Positions 45,102-53,039 of a stretch of 64,000 nt of DNA are shown here, piece after piece. The DNA is from Roseinatronobacter monicus (GTDB lineage: Bacteria > Pseudomonadota > Alphaproteobacteria > Rhodobacterales > Rhodobacteraceae): positions 2,165,001-2,229,000 of the forward strand of contig NZ_VFPT01000001.1 of assembly GCF_006716865.1 (NCBI RefSeq), written 5' to 3'. Position numbers and translations under genes: made by a program. Within the stretch, counting starts at the first letter, position 1. Each line of letters starts with the position of its first letter. A model generated the notes under the pieces. The model was not told where the DNA came from and did no database searches. It saw only the letters and a list, made by a program, of their open reading frames with translations.

Positions 45102-45293
45102 GGCTATATCCTTCTGAACATACGAGTTATGGTCGCGCGATATGCCAGAAATAGTGCAGGATGCAAACAGAACTTTGCTGCACATGCAAAAACAAGCACG
45201 TTATCGCGCGATTCTGGTAATCTTCACGCTTGAATTGCGTATGGGTCAGAATTACTGTAGCTCACCAAATTGAACAGAACAAGGAACGACACC

Positions 45294-45833
45294 ATAGCCC
45301 GCAGACCGCATAATGCCCCGCCGCAACGTGACACCGGACCACGCGTAAATGACCGCATTCGCGCGCAAGAAATCCGCCTGATCGGGGCCGAAGGTGAAAA
45401 TCTGGGGGTGGTCACACCCTCTCAGGCGATGACGCTGGCCGAAGAGGCCGGTCTTGATCTTGTCGAAATCTCACCCAATGCAGAACCACCGGTCTGCAAG
45501 ATCATGGATTTCGGGAAATATAAATACGAAGTGCAGAAGCGCGAGGCCGAAGCACGCAAGAAACAGCACATCATCGAGATCAAGGAAGTCAAATTCCGTC
45601 CGAACACAGACACGCATGATTATGAAGTCAAGATGCGCAACGTGATGCGGTTTCTTGAAGGTGGCGACAAGGTCAAGGTAACGCTGCGTTTCCGTGGCCG
45701 CGAAATGGCGCACCAGAATATCGGGGCAGATTTGTTGCAGCGCGTGGCTGTCGATGTCGGTGAAATCGGCAAGGTCGAGAATATGCCCAAGATGGAAGGG
45801 CGGCAGATGATCATGATGATCGCGCCGCGCTAA
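45294..45833 (+). CDS. infC: Translation initiation factor IF-3
   Basis: A 179-residue IF-3 that binds the 30S subunit and checks the start codon and initiator t[63 protein letters not shown] and [20 protein letters not shown] are the standard blocks. There is no ATG near the right position. AAGGA (45281-45285) lies eight bases before an ATA codon at 45294, and this start gives the usual length; a TTG at 45270 has no ribosome site. E. coli infC uses AUU for IF-3 autoregulation, so AUA here likely serves the same purpose. Confidence 0.93.
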   Translation: MARRPHNAPPQRDTGPRVNDRIRAQEIRLIGAEGENLGVVTPSQAMTLAEEAGLDLVEISPNAEPPVCKIMDFGKYKYEVQKREAEARKKQHIIEIKEVKFRPNTDTHDYEVKMRNVMRFLEGGDKVKVTLRFRGREMAHQNIGADLLQRVAVDVGEIGKVENMPKMEGRQMIMMIAPR

Positions 45834-45860
45834 GCCCCCATAACAGGCACTGACACGATA

Positions 45861-45889
45861 AACCCGCAATGCAGATTGCGGGTTTTTTC
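45861..45889 (+). terminator. Intrinsic terminator after infC
   Basis: A perfect 10-bp stem AACCCGCAAT-GCAG-ATTGCGGGTT (45861-45884) is followed by TTTT, giving a clear Rho-independent terminator between infC and the convergent carboxymuconolactone decarboxylase-like gene. Confidence 0.92.
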
Positions 45890-45898
45890 ATATGCGGC

Positions 45899-46453
45899 TC
45901 AGACCCTCAATTCAGGGGCATTTTGTGCCAGTTCGGTCGCGATATCCGCATCCAGCGGGCAATTGGTGCTGTTGAGCAAGAACCCCAGCGTCAGATACAT
46001 GCCCAATGTGGCCATAAGGTCCAGCACCGCAGGCCGCCCGATCAGGTCTTCAAGCTGCGCCATTTGTGCGGGCGGCAGTTTGGAATGATCGAGCAGGTGA
46101 TCCACCGCCCCTGCCAGTATCGCGTCGTCTTGCCCCATCCCCGCCAGCGGGCCGCGCAGGCTGGCAATTCGGGGCTTGGACAAGCCAGCACTTAACCCGC
46201 GCGCCACATGCTGGTTCCACTCGTAGCTGGACGACACCCTATGCGCGAGGCGCAGTATCACAACCTCTGCCCGCGCGCGGCCCAAGGCCGACGCGTGCAC
46301 AATATGCGCGCGCAACCCCGACCATGCACGCAGTAGATCGGGATGATGGGCCATCACGCGGTAAACGTTCAATTGCCCCGCAAAACCTTCGCGCATGTCA
46401 TCAATTTCGGCGGGCCAATCCGAATCGGGGATCGGTAAGAAAGGACGCGTCAT
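45899..46453 (-). CDS. Carboxymuconolactone decarboxylase/AhpD-like protein
   Basis: A 184-residue all-alpha protein. HASALGRARAEVVILRLAHR and SSYEWNQHVARGLSAGLSKP show the EWxxH pattern of the carboxymuconolactone decarboxylase family, but there is no CxxC redox pair as in AhpD, so peroxidase activity is doubtful. MTRPFLPIPDSDWP starts at 46451-46453 and overlaps the aminotransferase stop (ATGA). Third gene of the RpiR regulator-aminotransferase operon; the reaction is unknown. Confidence 0.85.
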   Translation of the reverse strand: MTRPFLPIPDSDWPAEIDDMREGFAGQLNVYRVMAHHPDLLRAWSGLRAHIVHASALGRARAEVVILRLAHRVSSSYEWNQHVARGLSAGLSKPRIASLRGPLAGMGQDDAILAGAVDHLLDHSKLPPAQMAQLEDLIGRPAVLDLMATLGMYLTLGFLLNSTNCPLDADIATELAQNAPELRV

Positions 46454-47775
46454 GACTGCAATGCTGCGTCCACTGCCTCGGACAGGCGCCCGACGATCTC
46501 GGTCACATCCGATGGCGTGACGATAAAGGGCGGGGCCAGCAGCACATGATCGCCGCGCACCCCGTCGATTGTGCCGCCCATCGGATACACCATCAGCCCG
46601 CGCGCCAACGCCTCTGATTTGATGCGCGCATGCAGTTTGTGGGCGGGATCGAAGGGCGCTTTGGTCTGACGGTCCGCGACCAGTTCGATCGCCTGAAACA
46701 GCCCCTTGCCCCGAATATCGCCGACATGCGCATGTTGGCCGAATGCGGCGTGCAACTGCGTGCGCAACTCTGCACCCATAGCCTGTACATTGGCCAGAAG
46801 GTTGTCGCGCCGGATCACCTTTTGCACTGCCAGCCCTGCGGCAGCGGCCATGGGATGGCCCATATAGGTGTGACCATGCTGAAAGAACCCGCTGCCTTGC
46901 GCAAAGGCCTCGTAGATTTTCGCGCTCAGCAAGGTCGCGCCGATGGGCTGATAGCCCCCGCCCAGACCTTTGGCGATGGTCAGCAGATCGGGCGAAATGC
47001 CGTCCTGTTCGCAGGCATACAAGCTGCCGGTCCGGCCCATGCCGCACATGACCTCGTCCAGAATCAGCAACACGCCGTATTTGTCGCAGATTGCGCGGAT
47101 GCGTTTGAAATAGTCGCCCACAGCAGGCACCGCGCCCGCTGTTGCCCCGACAACAGGTTCCGCGACAAAAGCCGCGACAGTGTCCGCGCCAAGCTCCAGT
47201 ATCTTCGCCTCTAACTCGCCTGCCGCGCGGGCGGCGTAGTCGGTGTCAGTTTCCCCCTCATGCTGTTCGCGGTAGGCGAAACACGGCGCGATATGATGCG
47301 CTTCCATCAACAGCGGTTTGAATTGCGCGCGACGCCATTCATTGCCCCCAGTCGCAAGCGCGCCCAAAGTGTTACCATGATAGCTTTGGCGGCGCGCGAT
47401 GATGTGGCGGCGCTGCGGCTGGCCGGTTTCGGTGAAATACTGCCGCGCCATTTTCAACGCTGCCTCAATCGCCTCGGACCCGCCAGACAGCAGATAGACA
47501 TGGCTCAGCCCGTCAGGTGCATCTGCGATCAGGGTCTCGGCCAATTCCTCGGCCACATCCGTGGTGAAGAACCCTGTATGGGCATAGGCCAGCCGGTCAA
47601 GCTGGTCGTGCAATGCCGCGATGACATCGGGGTGGGCATGGCCCAGACAGGACACCGCCGCGCCGCCAGACGCGTCGATATACTGATGCCCTTCGGAATC
47701 GGTAAAGCGCAGCCCTTGGGCGGAAACCGCGTGGCGTGGTGGCGTGTGGATAGAGCGGTGCAGAAGGCGCGTCAT
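46450..47775 (-). CDS. Class III pyridoxal-phosphate aminotransferase
   Basis: A 441-residue fold-type I aminotransferase of the omega/ornithine type. YLLSGGSEAIEAALKMARQY and the PLP region LLILDEVMCGMGRTGSLYAC are clear, and the PLP lysine lies in TIAKGLGGGYQPIGATLLS. The donor amine cannot be read from sequence; class III members often act on beta-alanine, GABA, taurine or diamines. The ATG at 47773-47775 lies two bases after the RpiR stop. Middle gene of a three-gene operon. Confidence 0.93.
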   Translation of the reverse strand: MTRLLHRSIHTPPRHAVSAQGLRFTDSEGHQYIDASGGAAVSCLGHAHPDVIAALHDQLDRLAYAHTGFFTTDVAEELAETLIADAPDGLSHVYLLSGGSEAIEAALKMARQYFTETGQPQRRHIIARRQSYHGNTLGALATGGNEWRRAQFKPLLMEAHHIAPCFAYREQHEGETDTDYAARAAGELEAKILELGADTVAAFVAEPVVGATAGAVPAVGDYFKRIRAICDKYGVLLILDEVMCGMGRTGSLYACEQDGISPDLLTIAKGLGGGYQPIGATLLSAKIYEAFAQGSGFFQHGHTYMGHPMAAAAGLAVQKVIRRDNLLANVQAMGAELRTQLHAAFGQHAHVGDIRGKGLFQAIELVADRQTKAPFDPAHKLHARIKSEALARGLMVYPMGGTIDGVRGDHVLLAPPFIVTPSDVTEIVGRLSEAVDAALQS

Positions 47776-47777
47776 GA

Positions 47778-48653
47778 TCAAGCCTCACGTGGATGGGAAA
47801 TGAAAGTGTTGAGCGCGGCAAGCTGGCGATCCAGCCCTTGCAGCCGCGCCAGTGTTCCGGGGTCGTCTGCCCACGCGACAAGGGCGGCAAGCGTGTCGGC
47901 AATCAGGAATGCCGGGGTCATGGCATGTAGAAAACTGGCACTGCCGGTGGGCACGATCAGCGCGATCCCTTGCGCCGCAACAAGGGGCGACAAGCGCGAA
48001 TCGGTCACAGCGATAATCTGTACGTTGCGCGCTTGCGCCTGCAACGTCGCCTCAACCACAGCGCGGGTATAGGGGGCGACTCCGCAGACAAACAGCACAT
48101 CATCGCTGCCCGCATGCCACAAGGCATCCAGCCCGGTGCCGCCGACCCCGTCCAGCAAATGCGCGCGATCCGTGATCAGCGACAAGGCGTAATGCAGATG
48201 CCACGCGACGGCATGACTGGAGCGAAGACCCAGCACATAGATACGGCGCGCGCGGGTCATGGCGTCAGCGGCCTGACACAGCGCACCCTGCATCTCGGTC
48301 GAGGTCATGCCTGCGATCTGTGCCTGCGCGTGCATCAGCAGCGCCTGTGCCGCGCTGTCCGGGTTGTCGGTATGAAGCGGCAAACGGCCATCGGCCTGCT
48401 GCGCAAGTCCGGAAGGGGCATGGCGCAGGGCGGTCGCGTGTTCGGCGCGCAGGGCATCATACCCGTTATAGCCCAGCGCCTGCGCCAGCCGCGTCATGGT
48501 TGCAGGCTGCACCCCGGCCTTGCGCGCCTGCTCGCGCATCGACACCAGCGCGACATCACGCGGATGAGCCGCAATCCAGCGCGCCGCCTGCTGCATCCGG
48601 GCAGGCAGGTCATCAAAGCGCGCGGCGAGGATCCTGGAAAAGGTTTCTGTCAT
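47778..48653 (-). CDS. MurR/RpiR-family transcriptional regulator
   Basis: A 291-residue regulator: an N-terminal RpiR helix-turn-helix (LVSMREQARKAGVQPATMTR, LAQALGYNGYDALRAEHATA) followed by a SIS sugar-isomerase-like domain (YVLGLRSSHAVAWHLHYALS, VLFVCGVAPYTRAVVEATLQ). RpiR proteins sense phosphorylated sugars or similar. It is directly upstream of the aminotransferase, so it likely controls that operon. Start M at 48651-48653 was chosen; a longer upstream frame is not supported by a ribosome site. Confidence 0.92.
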   Translation of the reverse strand: MTETFSRILAARFDDLPARMQQAARWIAAHPRDVALVSMREQARKAGVQPATMTRLAQALGYNGYDALRAEHATALRHAPSGLAQQADGRLPLHTDNPDSAAQALLMHAQAQIAGMTSTEMQGALCQAADAMTRARRIYVLGLRSSHAVAWHLHYALSLITDRAHLLDGVGGTGLDALWHAGSDDVLFVCGVAPYTRAVVEATLQAQARNVQIIAVTDSRLSPLVAAQGIALIVPTGSASFLHAMTPAFLIADTLAALVAWADDPGTLARLQGLDRQLAALNTFISHPREA

Positions 48654-48726
48654 GCGGCCAATGCGTAGCACTGCCGGTTGAATTTTGCAACATTTGAATC
48701 TATCTGCGATACATATGTTGCGTAGG

Positions 48727-49026
48727 CTACAATGCCGTTCCCCGCATCGGCAACACCTCGTCCAGCGCGTCAAAGGCGACACCATTGGCCAGCAGGCACA
48801 TGCGTCCGTCGGGCATGGTCACTGTGATTGTCCAGCGCGCACTGTCGTTTGCTGCGAACACTTCCATTACGGCGCGGCCCGCAAGACCTATGGCGCGGCG
48901 GGTTTGGTCCTGCGCGGTCAGCATATCCAGCACTGTATCGCGCGCCCCGCATTGTAGCGTTTGCGCAGAAAGAGGCGGCGCGCAGGTGGCGAGGATAAGG
49001 GCGAGAGCAGAGCAGGATTTGCGCAT
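48727..49026 (-). CDS. Small exported protein, unknown function
   Basis: A 99-residue protein from the ATG at 49024-49026. A signal peptide (SCSALALILATCAPPLSAQT) leads to a mature part with two cysteines (LQCGARDTVLDML, GRMCLLANGVAFDAL), suggesting a periplasmic disulfide. It contains SARWTITVTMPDGRMCLLAN. No family is recognised. It is divergent from the malyl-CoA thioesterase gene across about 190 bases and is probably monocistronic. Confidence 0.7.
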   Translation of the reverse strand: MRKSCSALALILATCAPPLSAQTLQCGARDTVLDMLTAQDQTRRAIGLAGRAVMEVFAANDSARWTITVTMPDGRMCLLANGVAFDALDEVLPMRGTAL

Positions 49027-49219
49027 GGCTTGAAACCTATTGGCTGAGGGCGGGCTGTCCGACCAGTCTGACGCACACAGGCAAAAACACAGTAAACACA
49101 GCGCGCGGCCCATGTTAGCGCGCAACAATGCAAGAAATTGCTGCAATGCAGCGGATCAGCTCTTGCCATTTGTGACCGGAAATGATGCACACCCGACATA
49201 AAGTTGCGAGGATTGCCCC

Positions 49220-50086
49220 ATGGATACGCGCCCGTTTCGTTCGGTTCTCTACATTCCCGGCTCTAAGGAGCGCGCTTTGGAAAAGGCAACGGGACTGGCC
49301 GCTGATGCGATCATCTTCGATCTGGAAGATGCTGTCGCCATTGACGAGAAAGCACGCGCGCGGGGCTTGCTGGCCGAAACGCTGCAAAGCCATGACTATG
49401 GCACACGCGCAAAACTCGTGCGGATCAATGCGCTGTCATCCGATTGGGGACATGATGATCTGGACGTGATCGCCGCCGCCCGGCCAGAGGCAATCTTGCT
49501 GCCCAAGGTCGATACCGCCGCGCATATCGAAGCACTGGCGCGCCTATTGGATGCGCGGCCCGAAACCGCAGACACCCGCATCTGGGCCATGATGGAATCG
49601 CCGCTTGGGGTTTTAAACGCCCATGCAATCGCCTGCGCGCCAAGAATGGCGGGGTTCATCATGGGCACGAATGATCTGGCCAAAGACATGGGCTGCCGCT
49701 TTCGGCCCGACCGCCTGCCCCTGATGATCTCGCTGCAATTGCCGCTGCTTGCCGCAAAGGCCGTAGGAATTGTGGCGATTGACGGGGTCTATAATGCGTT
49801 CAAGGACGATGCGGGTTTGCGTCTGGAATGCGAACAGGGCCGCGATATGGGCTTTGATGGCAAGACGCTGATCCACCCTGCGCAACTGGCTGTGACGAAC
49901 GAGGTCTTTGCCCCGTCAGAGCAGGATATTGATCTGGCGCGCCGCCAGATCGAGGCTTTTGACGCAGCCACACAGCGTGGCGAAGGCGTTGCGGTTGTGG
50001 ATGGCAAGATCGTTGAAAATCTGCATATTGTGACTGCACAGCAAATCCTTGCAAAGGCACAGGCCATTGCAGACCTGACGGAGTAG
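49220..50086 (+). CDS. mcl2: HpcH/HpaI-family CoA-ester lyase, probable (3S)-malyl-CoA thioesterase
   Basis: A 288-residue citrate-lyase-beta-like protein. RSVLYIPGSKERALEKA, the metal-site motif IIFDLEDAV (residues 31-39), WAMMESPLGVLNAHAI, MGFDGKTLIHPAQL and the C-terminal AFDAATQRGEGVAVVDGKIV are typical. In Rhodobacter sphaeroides a similar protein (Mcl2) hydrolyses (S)-malyl-CoA in the ethylmalonyl-CoA pathway; the name is by resemblance and context, since a mesaconyl-CoA hydratase lies 850 bases downstream. It heads a run of plus-strand genes up to mch. Confidence 0.82.
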   Translation: MDTRPFRSVLYIPGSKERALEKATGLAADAIIFDLEDAVAIDEKARARGLLAETLQSHDYGTRAKLVRINALSSDWGHDDLDVIAAARPEAILLPKVDTAAHIEALARLLDARPETADTRIWAMMESPLGVLNAHAIACAPRMAGFIMGTNDLAKDMGCRFRPDRLPLMISLQLPLLAAKAVGIVAIDGVYNAFKDDAGLRLECEQGRDMGFDGKTLIHPAQLAVTNEVFAPSEQDIDLARRQIEAFDAATQRGEGVAVVDGKIVENLHIVTAQQILAKAQAIADLTE

Positions 50087-50091
50087 CCACA

Positions 50092-50649
50092 ATGGGAACG
50101 AGTCTTCTGATCCTCGGGGTCGCACTATGGGCGGGGGCGCATTTTTTCAAACGACTGGCCCCTGAAAAGCGGGCCGAGATAGGCGAGGCGGGCAAGGGCG
50201 CAGTTGCCATAGCGCTGCTGATCTCGATCGTGCTGATGGTGATCGGCTACCGGATGGCAGAGCCGGTCTGGCTGTGGATCGCCCCGTTCTGGATGGTGCA
50301 TGTCAACAATCTGCTGTTGTTTATTGCGTTCTACCTCTTTGCCGTATCGGGTCTGAAAACCAATCTGCACCGCCGCATCCGCCACCCGCAACTGTCGGGT
50401 TTCAAGGCATGGGCGGTGGGCCATTTGCTGGTGGTCGGCACAGTCCAGGGGTTGATCCTGTTTGGCGGGTTGCTGGCGTGGGCGGTGGTCTCGGTGATCG
50501 TGATCAACCGCGCCAACCGCGACTGGGCACGCCCCCCCGAAGCGCCGATGTGGAAAGAAGGCGTGGCCGTTGTCGGGGCGCTGTTTTTGATGCTGGTTGT
50601 CGGGCAGATACATGGCTGGATCGGCCCCTGGCCCTTTGGAGGAGCATGA
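50092..50649 (+). CDS. NnrU-family membrane protein
   Basis: A 185-residue protein with four or five transmembrane helices (LLILGVALWAGAHFFKRL, AIALLISIVLMVIGYRM, NNLLLFIAFYLFAVSGL, VVGTVQGLILFGGLLAWAVV, VGALFLMLVVGQIHGW). This is the NnrU family. NnrU was named for a gene in denitrification clusters, though no denitrification genes are visible here and its biochemical role is unknown. It starts 5 bases after mcl2 and overlaps or abuts the DUF1737 gene. Confidence 0.88.
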   Translation: MGTSLLILGVALWAGAHFFKRLAPEKRAEIGEAGKGAVAIALLISIVLMVIGYRMAEPVWLWIAPFWMVHVNNLLLFIAFYLFAVSGLKTNLHRRIRHPQLSGFKAWAVGHLLVVGTVQGLILFGGLLAWAVVSVIVINRANRDWARPPEAPMWKEGVAVVGALFLMLVVGQIHGWIGPWPFGGA

Positions 50650-50852
50650 TGCGCGCGTATCGTCTTTTGACCGCCGAGGATACATCGGGCTTTTGCCACA
50701 AGGTGACAGAGGCGCTTGCGAATGGCTGGGAGCTGTATGGCGGACCTGCTTATGCGCATGACCCGATCAGCGGGCAGATGCGCTGCGCGCAAGCCGTGGT
50801 GAAGGATACAGATGTAGCCTATTCGCCCGAGCTGAAGCTCGGAAGCCTATAG
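50649..50852 (+). CDS. DUF1737 small protein
   Basis: A 67-residue protein (AYRLLTAEDTSGFCHKVTEA, LANGWELYGGPAYAHDPISG, MRCAQAVVKD), which matches the DUF1737 family of unknown function. GGAGGAGC precedes ATGATG, so the start may be 50646 or 50649; I prefer the second for spacing. It overlaps the end of the NnrU gene. The gene is short enough to be missed by automatic callers. Confidence 0.8.
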   Translation: MRAYRLLTAEDTSGFCHKVTEALANGWELYGGPAYAHDPISGQMRCAQAVVKDTDVAYSPELKLGSL

Positions 50853-50857
50853 AGTCA

Positions 50858-50925
50858 GGGGGCTGCCGCCCCCACCAGCCCCAAAGAGGGGGCTGGTTCC
50901 CCCGCGAGTATTTTTGACAAGAAAA
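50858..50925 (+). repeat. GC-rich hairpin block of Rhodobacterales intergenic type
   Basis: Two perfect hairpins, GGGGGC-TGCC-GCCCCC (50858-50873) and CCAGCCCC-AAAGAG-GGGGCTGG (50875-50896), are followed by CCCCCGCGAGTATTTTTGAC and AAGAAAATGAGG. From memory, such blocks with this ending are frequent between genes in Rhodobacteraceae; I see only one copy here. Its tail supplies the GAGG ribosome site of mch. Confidence 0.5.
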
Positions 50926-50936
50926 TGAGGCTGGAC

Positions 50937-51965
50937 ATGAGCAAGACGACAGCGGGGCGGTTTTTCGAGGATTACCATATCGGGCAACAAATCGTGCATG
51001 CTGTGCCGCGCACAGTTTCGGGGGGGGAGCGCGCGCTGTATCATGCGCTCTATCCGGCGCGCACGGCGCTTTATTCCTCGGACGACTTTGCGCGCGCGTG
51101 CGGGTTGCCACAAAGCCCGGTGGATGATCTGATCGGGTTTCATATCGTCTTTGGCAAGACCGTGCCTGATATCAGTCTGAATGCAGTGGCCAATCTGGGC
51201 TATGCCGAGGGGCGTTTTCATGCGCCGGTCTATCCGGGCGACAGTTTGCGCAGCCACTCGGAAGTGATCGGGTTGAAGCAAAATTCCAATGGCAAATCCG
51301 GGGTTGTCTGGGTGCGCACCCGCGGCGAGAACCAACGCGGCGCGCGGGTTCTGGACTATGTGCGCTGGGTGATGGTGCGCAAGCGTGACCCTGATGCAAC
51401 GGCACCCGAAACGGTTGTGCCCGATTTGGCAGCTGTGGTGGCGCCGGACACGCTGGTGGTGCCCCAAGGCCTGAATTTCTCAGATCATGATTTCGCGCTG
51501 TCAGGCGAGCCGCATCGCTGGGGTGATTATGCCATTGGCGAGCGGATCGACCATGTCGATGGCGTGACAGTGGAAGAGGCCGAGCATATGCTGGCCACGC
51601 GGCTGTGGCAGAATACATCGAAAGTCCATTTCGATGGCACCCGGCGCGCGGATGGCAAGCGCCTGATTTACGGGGGGCATGTGATCTCGATGGCGCGGGC
51701 CTTGTCGTTCAACGGGTTGGCCAATGCCCATATGATCTCGGCGATCAACGCAGGCAGCCATGCCAATCCGTGTTTCTCTGGCGATACGATCCGGGCCTGG
51801 TCTGAAGTGCTCGACCGCGCCGAGACCCGTGCGCCGGGGGTGGGCGCGCTGCGCTTGCGGCTGGTGGCCAGCAAGGGCGCGTGCGATGTGCTGAAAACAG
51901 ATGACGGCAAGTATCACCCCGATGTGTTGCTGGATCTGGATTACTGGGTCTTGATGCCGATCTAG
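50937..51965 (+). CDS. mch: Mesaconyl-CoA hydratase
   Basis: A 342-residue double-MaoC hot-dog-fold hydratase. GRFFEDYHIGQQIVHAVPRT and the GGHVISMARALSFNGLANA segment match the family. In the ethylmalonyl-CoA pathway it hydrates mesaconyl-C1-CoA to beta-methylmalyl-CoA; length, and adjacency to a malyl-CoA-type lyase and to sdhCDAB, agree with that role. The start ATG at 50937 has GAGG eleven bases upstream. The gap between its stop and sdhC holds an operator-like inverted repeat. Confidence 0.9.
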   Translation: MSKTTAGRFFEDYHIGQQIVHAVPRTVSGGERALYHALYPARTALYSSDDFARACGLPQSPVDDLIGFHIVFGKTVPDISLNAVANLGYAEGRFHAPVYPGDSLRSHSEVIGLKQNSNGKSGVVWVRTRGENQRGARVLDYVRWVMVRKRDPDATAPETVVPDLAAVVAPDTLVVPQGLNFSDHDFALSGEPHRWGDYAIGERIDHVDGVTVEEAEHMLATRLWQNTSKVHFDGTRRADGKRLIYGGHVISMARALSFNGLANAHMISAINAGSHANPCFSGDTIRAWSEVLDRAETRAPGVGALRLRLVASKGACDVLKTDDGKYHPDVLLDLDYWVLMPI

Positions 51966-52065
51966 GCGGGCGGGCAAGCAGGTTCAGGTTAGACCTGCCT
52001 TGACCGATTCCCCCGTCGATGATCCAAGGCGCAAGGGTTTCGGGCCCGCGGCGGTAACTTGGGCT

Positions 52066-52100
52066 TTTGTGATCACTTAATTCAAACGTGTGATCACAAA
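52066..52100. promoter_or_regulatory. Extended inverted repeat upstream of sdhC
   Basis: Two 11-base arms, TTTGTGATCAC (52066-52076) and GTGATCACAAA (52090-52100), form a perfect inverted repeat with a 13-base spacer. Each arm also contains the self-complementary octamer GTGATCAC, and the octamer centres are 21 bases apart, two turns of the helix. It lies about 150 bases before the sdhC start in an AT-rich stretch. Operator for a dimeric regulator, factor unknown. Confidence 0.6.
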
Positions 52101-52252
52101 TTGCAAAAATGACTCGAATTTGTTACCGACCTGCGCAAACATCCGGGTGTTTCCCACCTGAGCGCGTGACATTTGCGTGAAAACCAGTATGTGAAACACA
52201 GATAGAGATTGGCTGCCATTCCGCAGCCTTGTCAGAGCAAAGGAAGCCTTGC

Positions 52253-52636
52253 ATGGCCGACGTGAACCGGGGCAATCGCCCGTTATCCCCGCATCTGCAG
52301 ATTTACCGCTTGCCCTTGGCGGGGATCACTTCGATCCTGAACCGCATCACGGGCGTCGGAATGACGCTGGCCGCGATCCTGATTGTGTGGTGGTTTGCGG
52401 CGGGTGCGTTCAGCGCTGCGTATTTCGAGTTTGTGGACGGGCTGCTGACATCCATTCTGGGGCATCTGATCCTGATCGGGTCACTGGCCGCGTTGTGGTA
52501 TCATATGCTCAACTCCATGCGTCACCTGATCTGGGACACAGGCAGGATGATGGATATCGAGAGTGTCGAGAAATCCAGCTATGTGGTGTTCGCAGGCACA
52601 GCGGTGCTGACGCTTTTGACCATTATCATCGTCTGA
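52253..52636 (+). CDS. sdhC: Succinate dehydrogenase cytochrome b556 subunit
   Basis: A 127-residue membrane anchor subunit. SPHLQIYRLPLAGITSILNR is the family hallmark at the N-terminus; three transmembrane helices follow, with a heme-ligand histidine region in WYHMLNSMRHLIWDTGRMM. It anchors the SdhAB dimer and passes electrons to ubiquinone. The start ATG at 52253 follows AAGGAAG. First gene of the sdh operon. Confidence 0.95.
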   Translation: MADVNRGNRPLSPHLQIYRLPLAGITSILNRITGVGMTLAAILIVWWFAAGAFSAAYFEFVDGLLTSILGHLILIGSLAALWYHMLNSMRHLIWDTGRMMDIESVEKSSYVVFAGTAVLTLLTIIIV

Positions 52637-52649
52637 GGAGGCAGAACCC

Positions 52650-53030
52650 ATGGGATACAAGACTGATTACGCCCGCGTGCACGGATCTGGCGCAGCAGGC
52701 GAAGGTTCGCACCACTGGTGGTCACAGCGTGTAACTTCGGTTGCCCTGATTCCGCTGACGCTGCTGTTCATCTTTCCGTTTGGTCGCGCCTTGGGCGGCG
52801 GGCATGAGGCGTTTGTCGCCACCTATTCCAACCTGTGGCATGCACTTGTTGCAATATTGTTTATCATTGCGGCATTTTCGCACCTGCAACAGGGTTTGCA
52901 AACGGTGATCGAAGACTACGTCCCCAACAAGGCGTCGCGCACAGCCGCCCTTTTGGCGAATACGCTGCTGTCATGGGCGCTCGGAGTGGCGGGTGTTCTC
53001 TCGGTTGCAACTGTGCTGTTCAGCGCTTGA
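52650..53030 (+). CDS. sdhD: Succinate dehydrogenase membrane anchor subunit
   Basis: A 126-residue protein with three hydrophobic helices (VTSVALIPLTLLFIFPFGRAL, LWHALVAILFIIAAFSHLQQ, NTLLSWALGVAGVLSVATVL) and the family start segment GSGAAGEGSHHWWSQRVTSV. It completes the membrane part of complex II with SdhC. It lies 13 bases after sdhC and 9 before sdhA; GAGGAGG precedes the ATG. Confidence 0.95.
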   Translation: MGYKTDYARVHGSGAAGEGSHHWWSQRVTSVALIPLTLLFIFPFGRALGGGHEAFVATYSNLWHALVAILFIIAAFSHLQQGLQTVIEDYVPNKASRTAALLANTLLSWALGVAGVLSVATVLFSA

Positions 53031-53039
53031 GGAAAAGAA

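Noticed and set aside
52069..52097. CRP/FNR site upstream of sdhC
   Set aside because: The GTGATCAC octamers have no 6-base spacer as in CRP (TGTGA-N6-TCACA), nor a TTGAT-N4-ATCAA FNR box.
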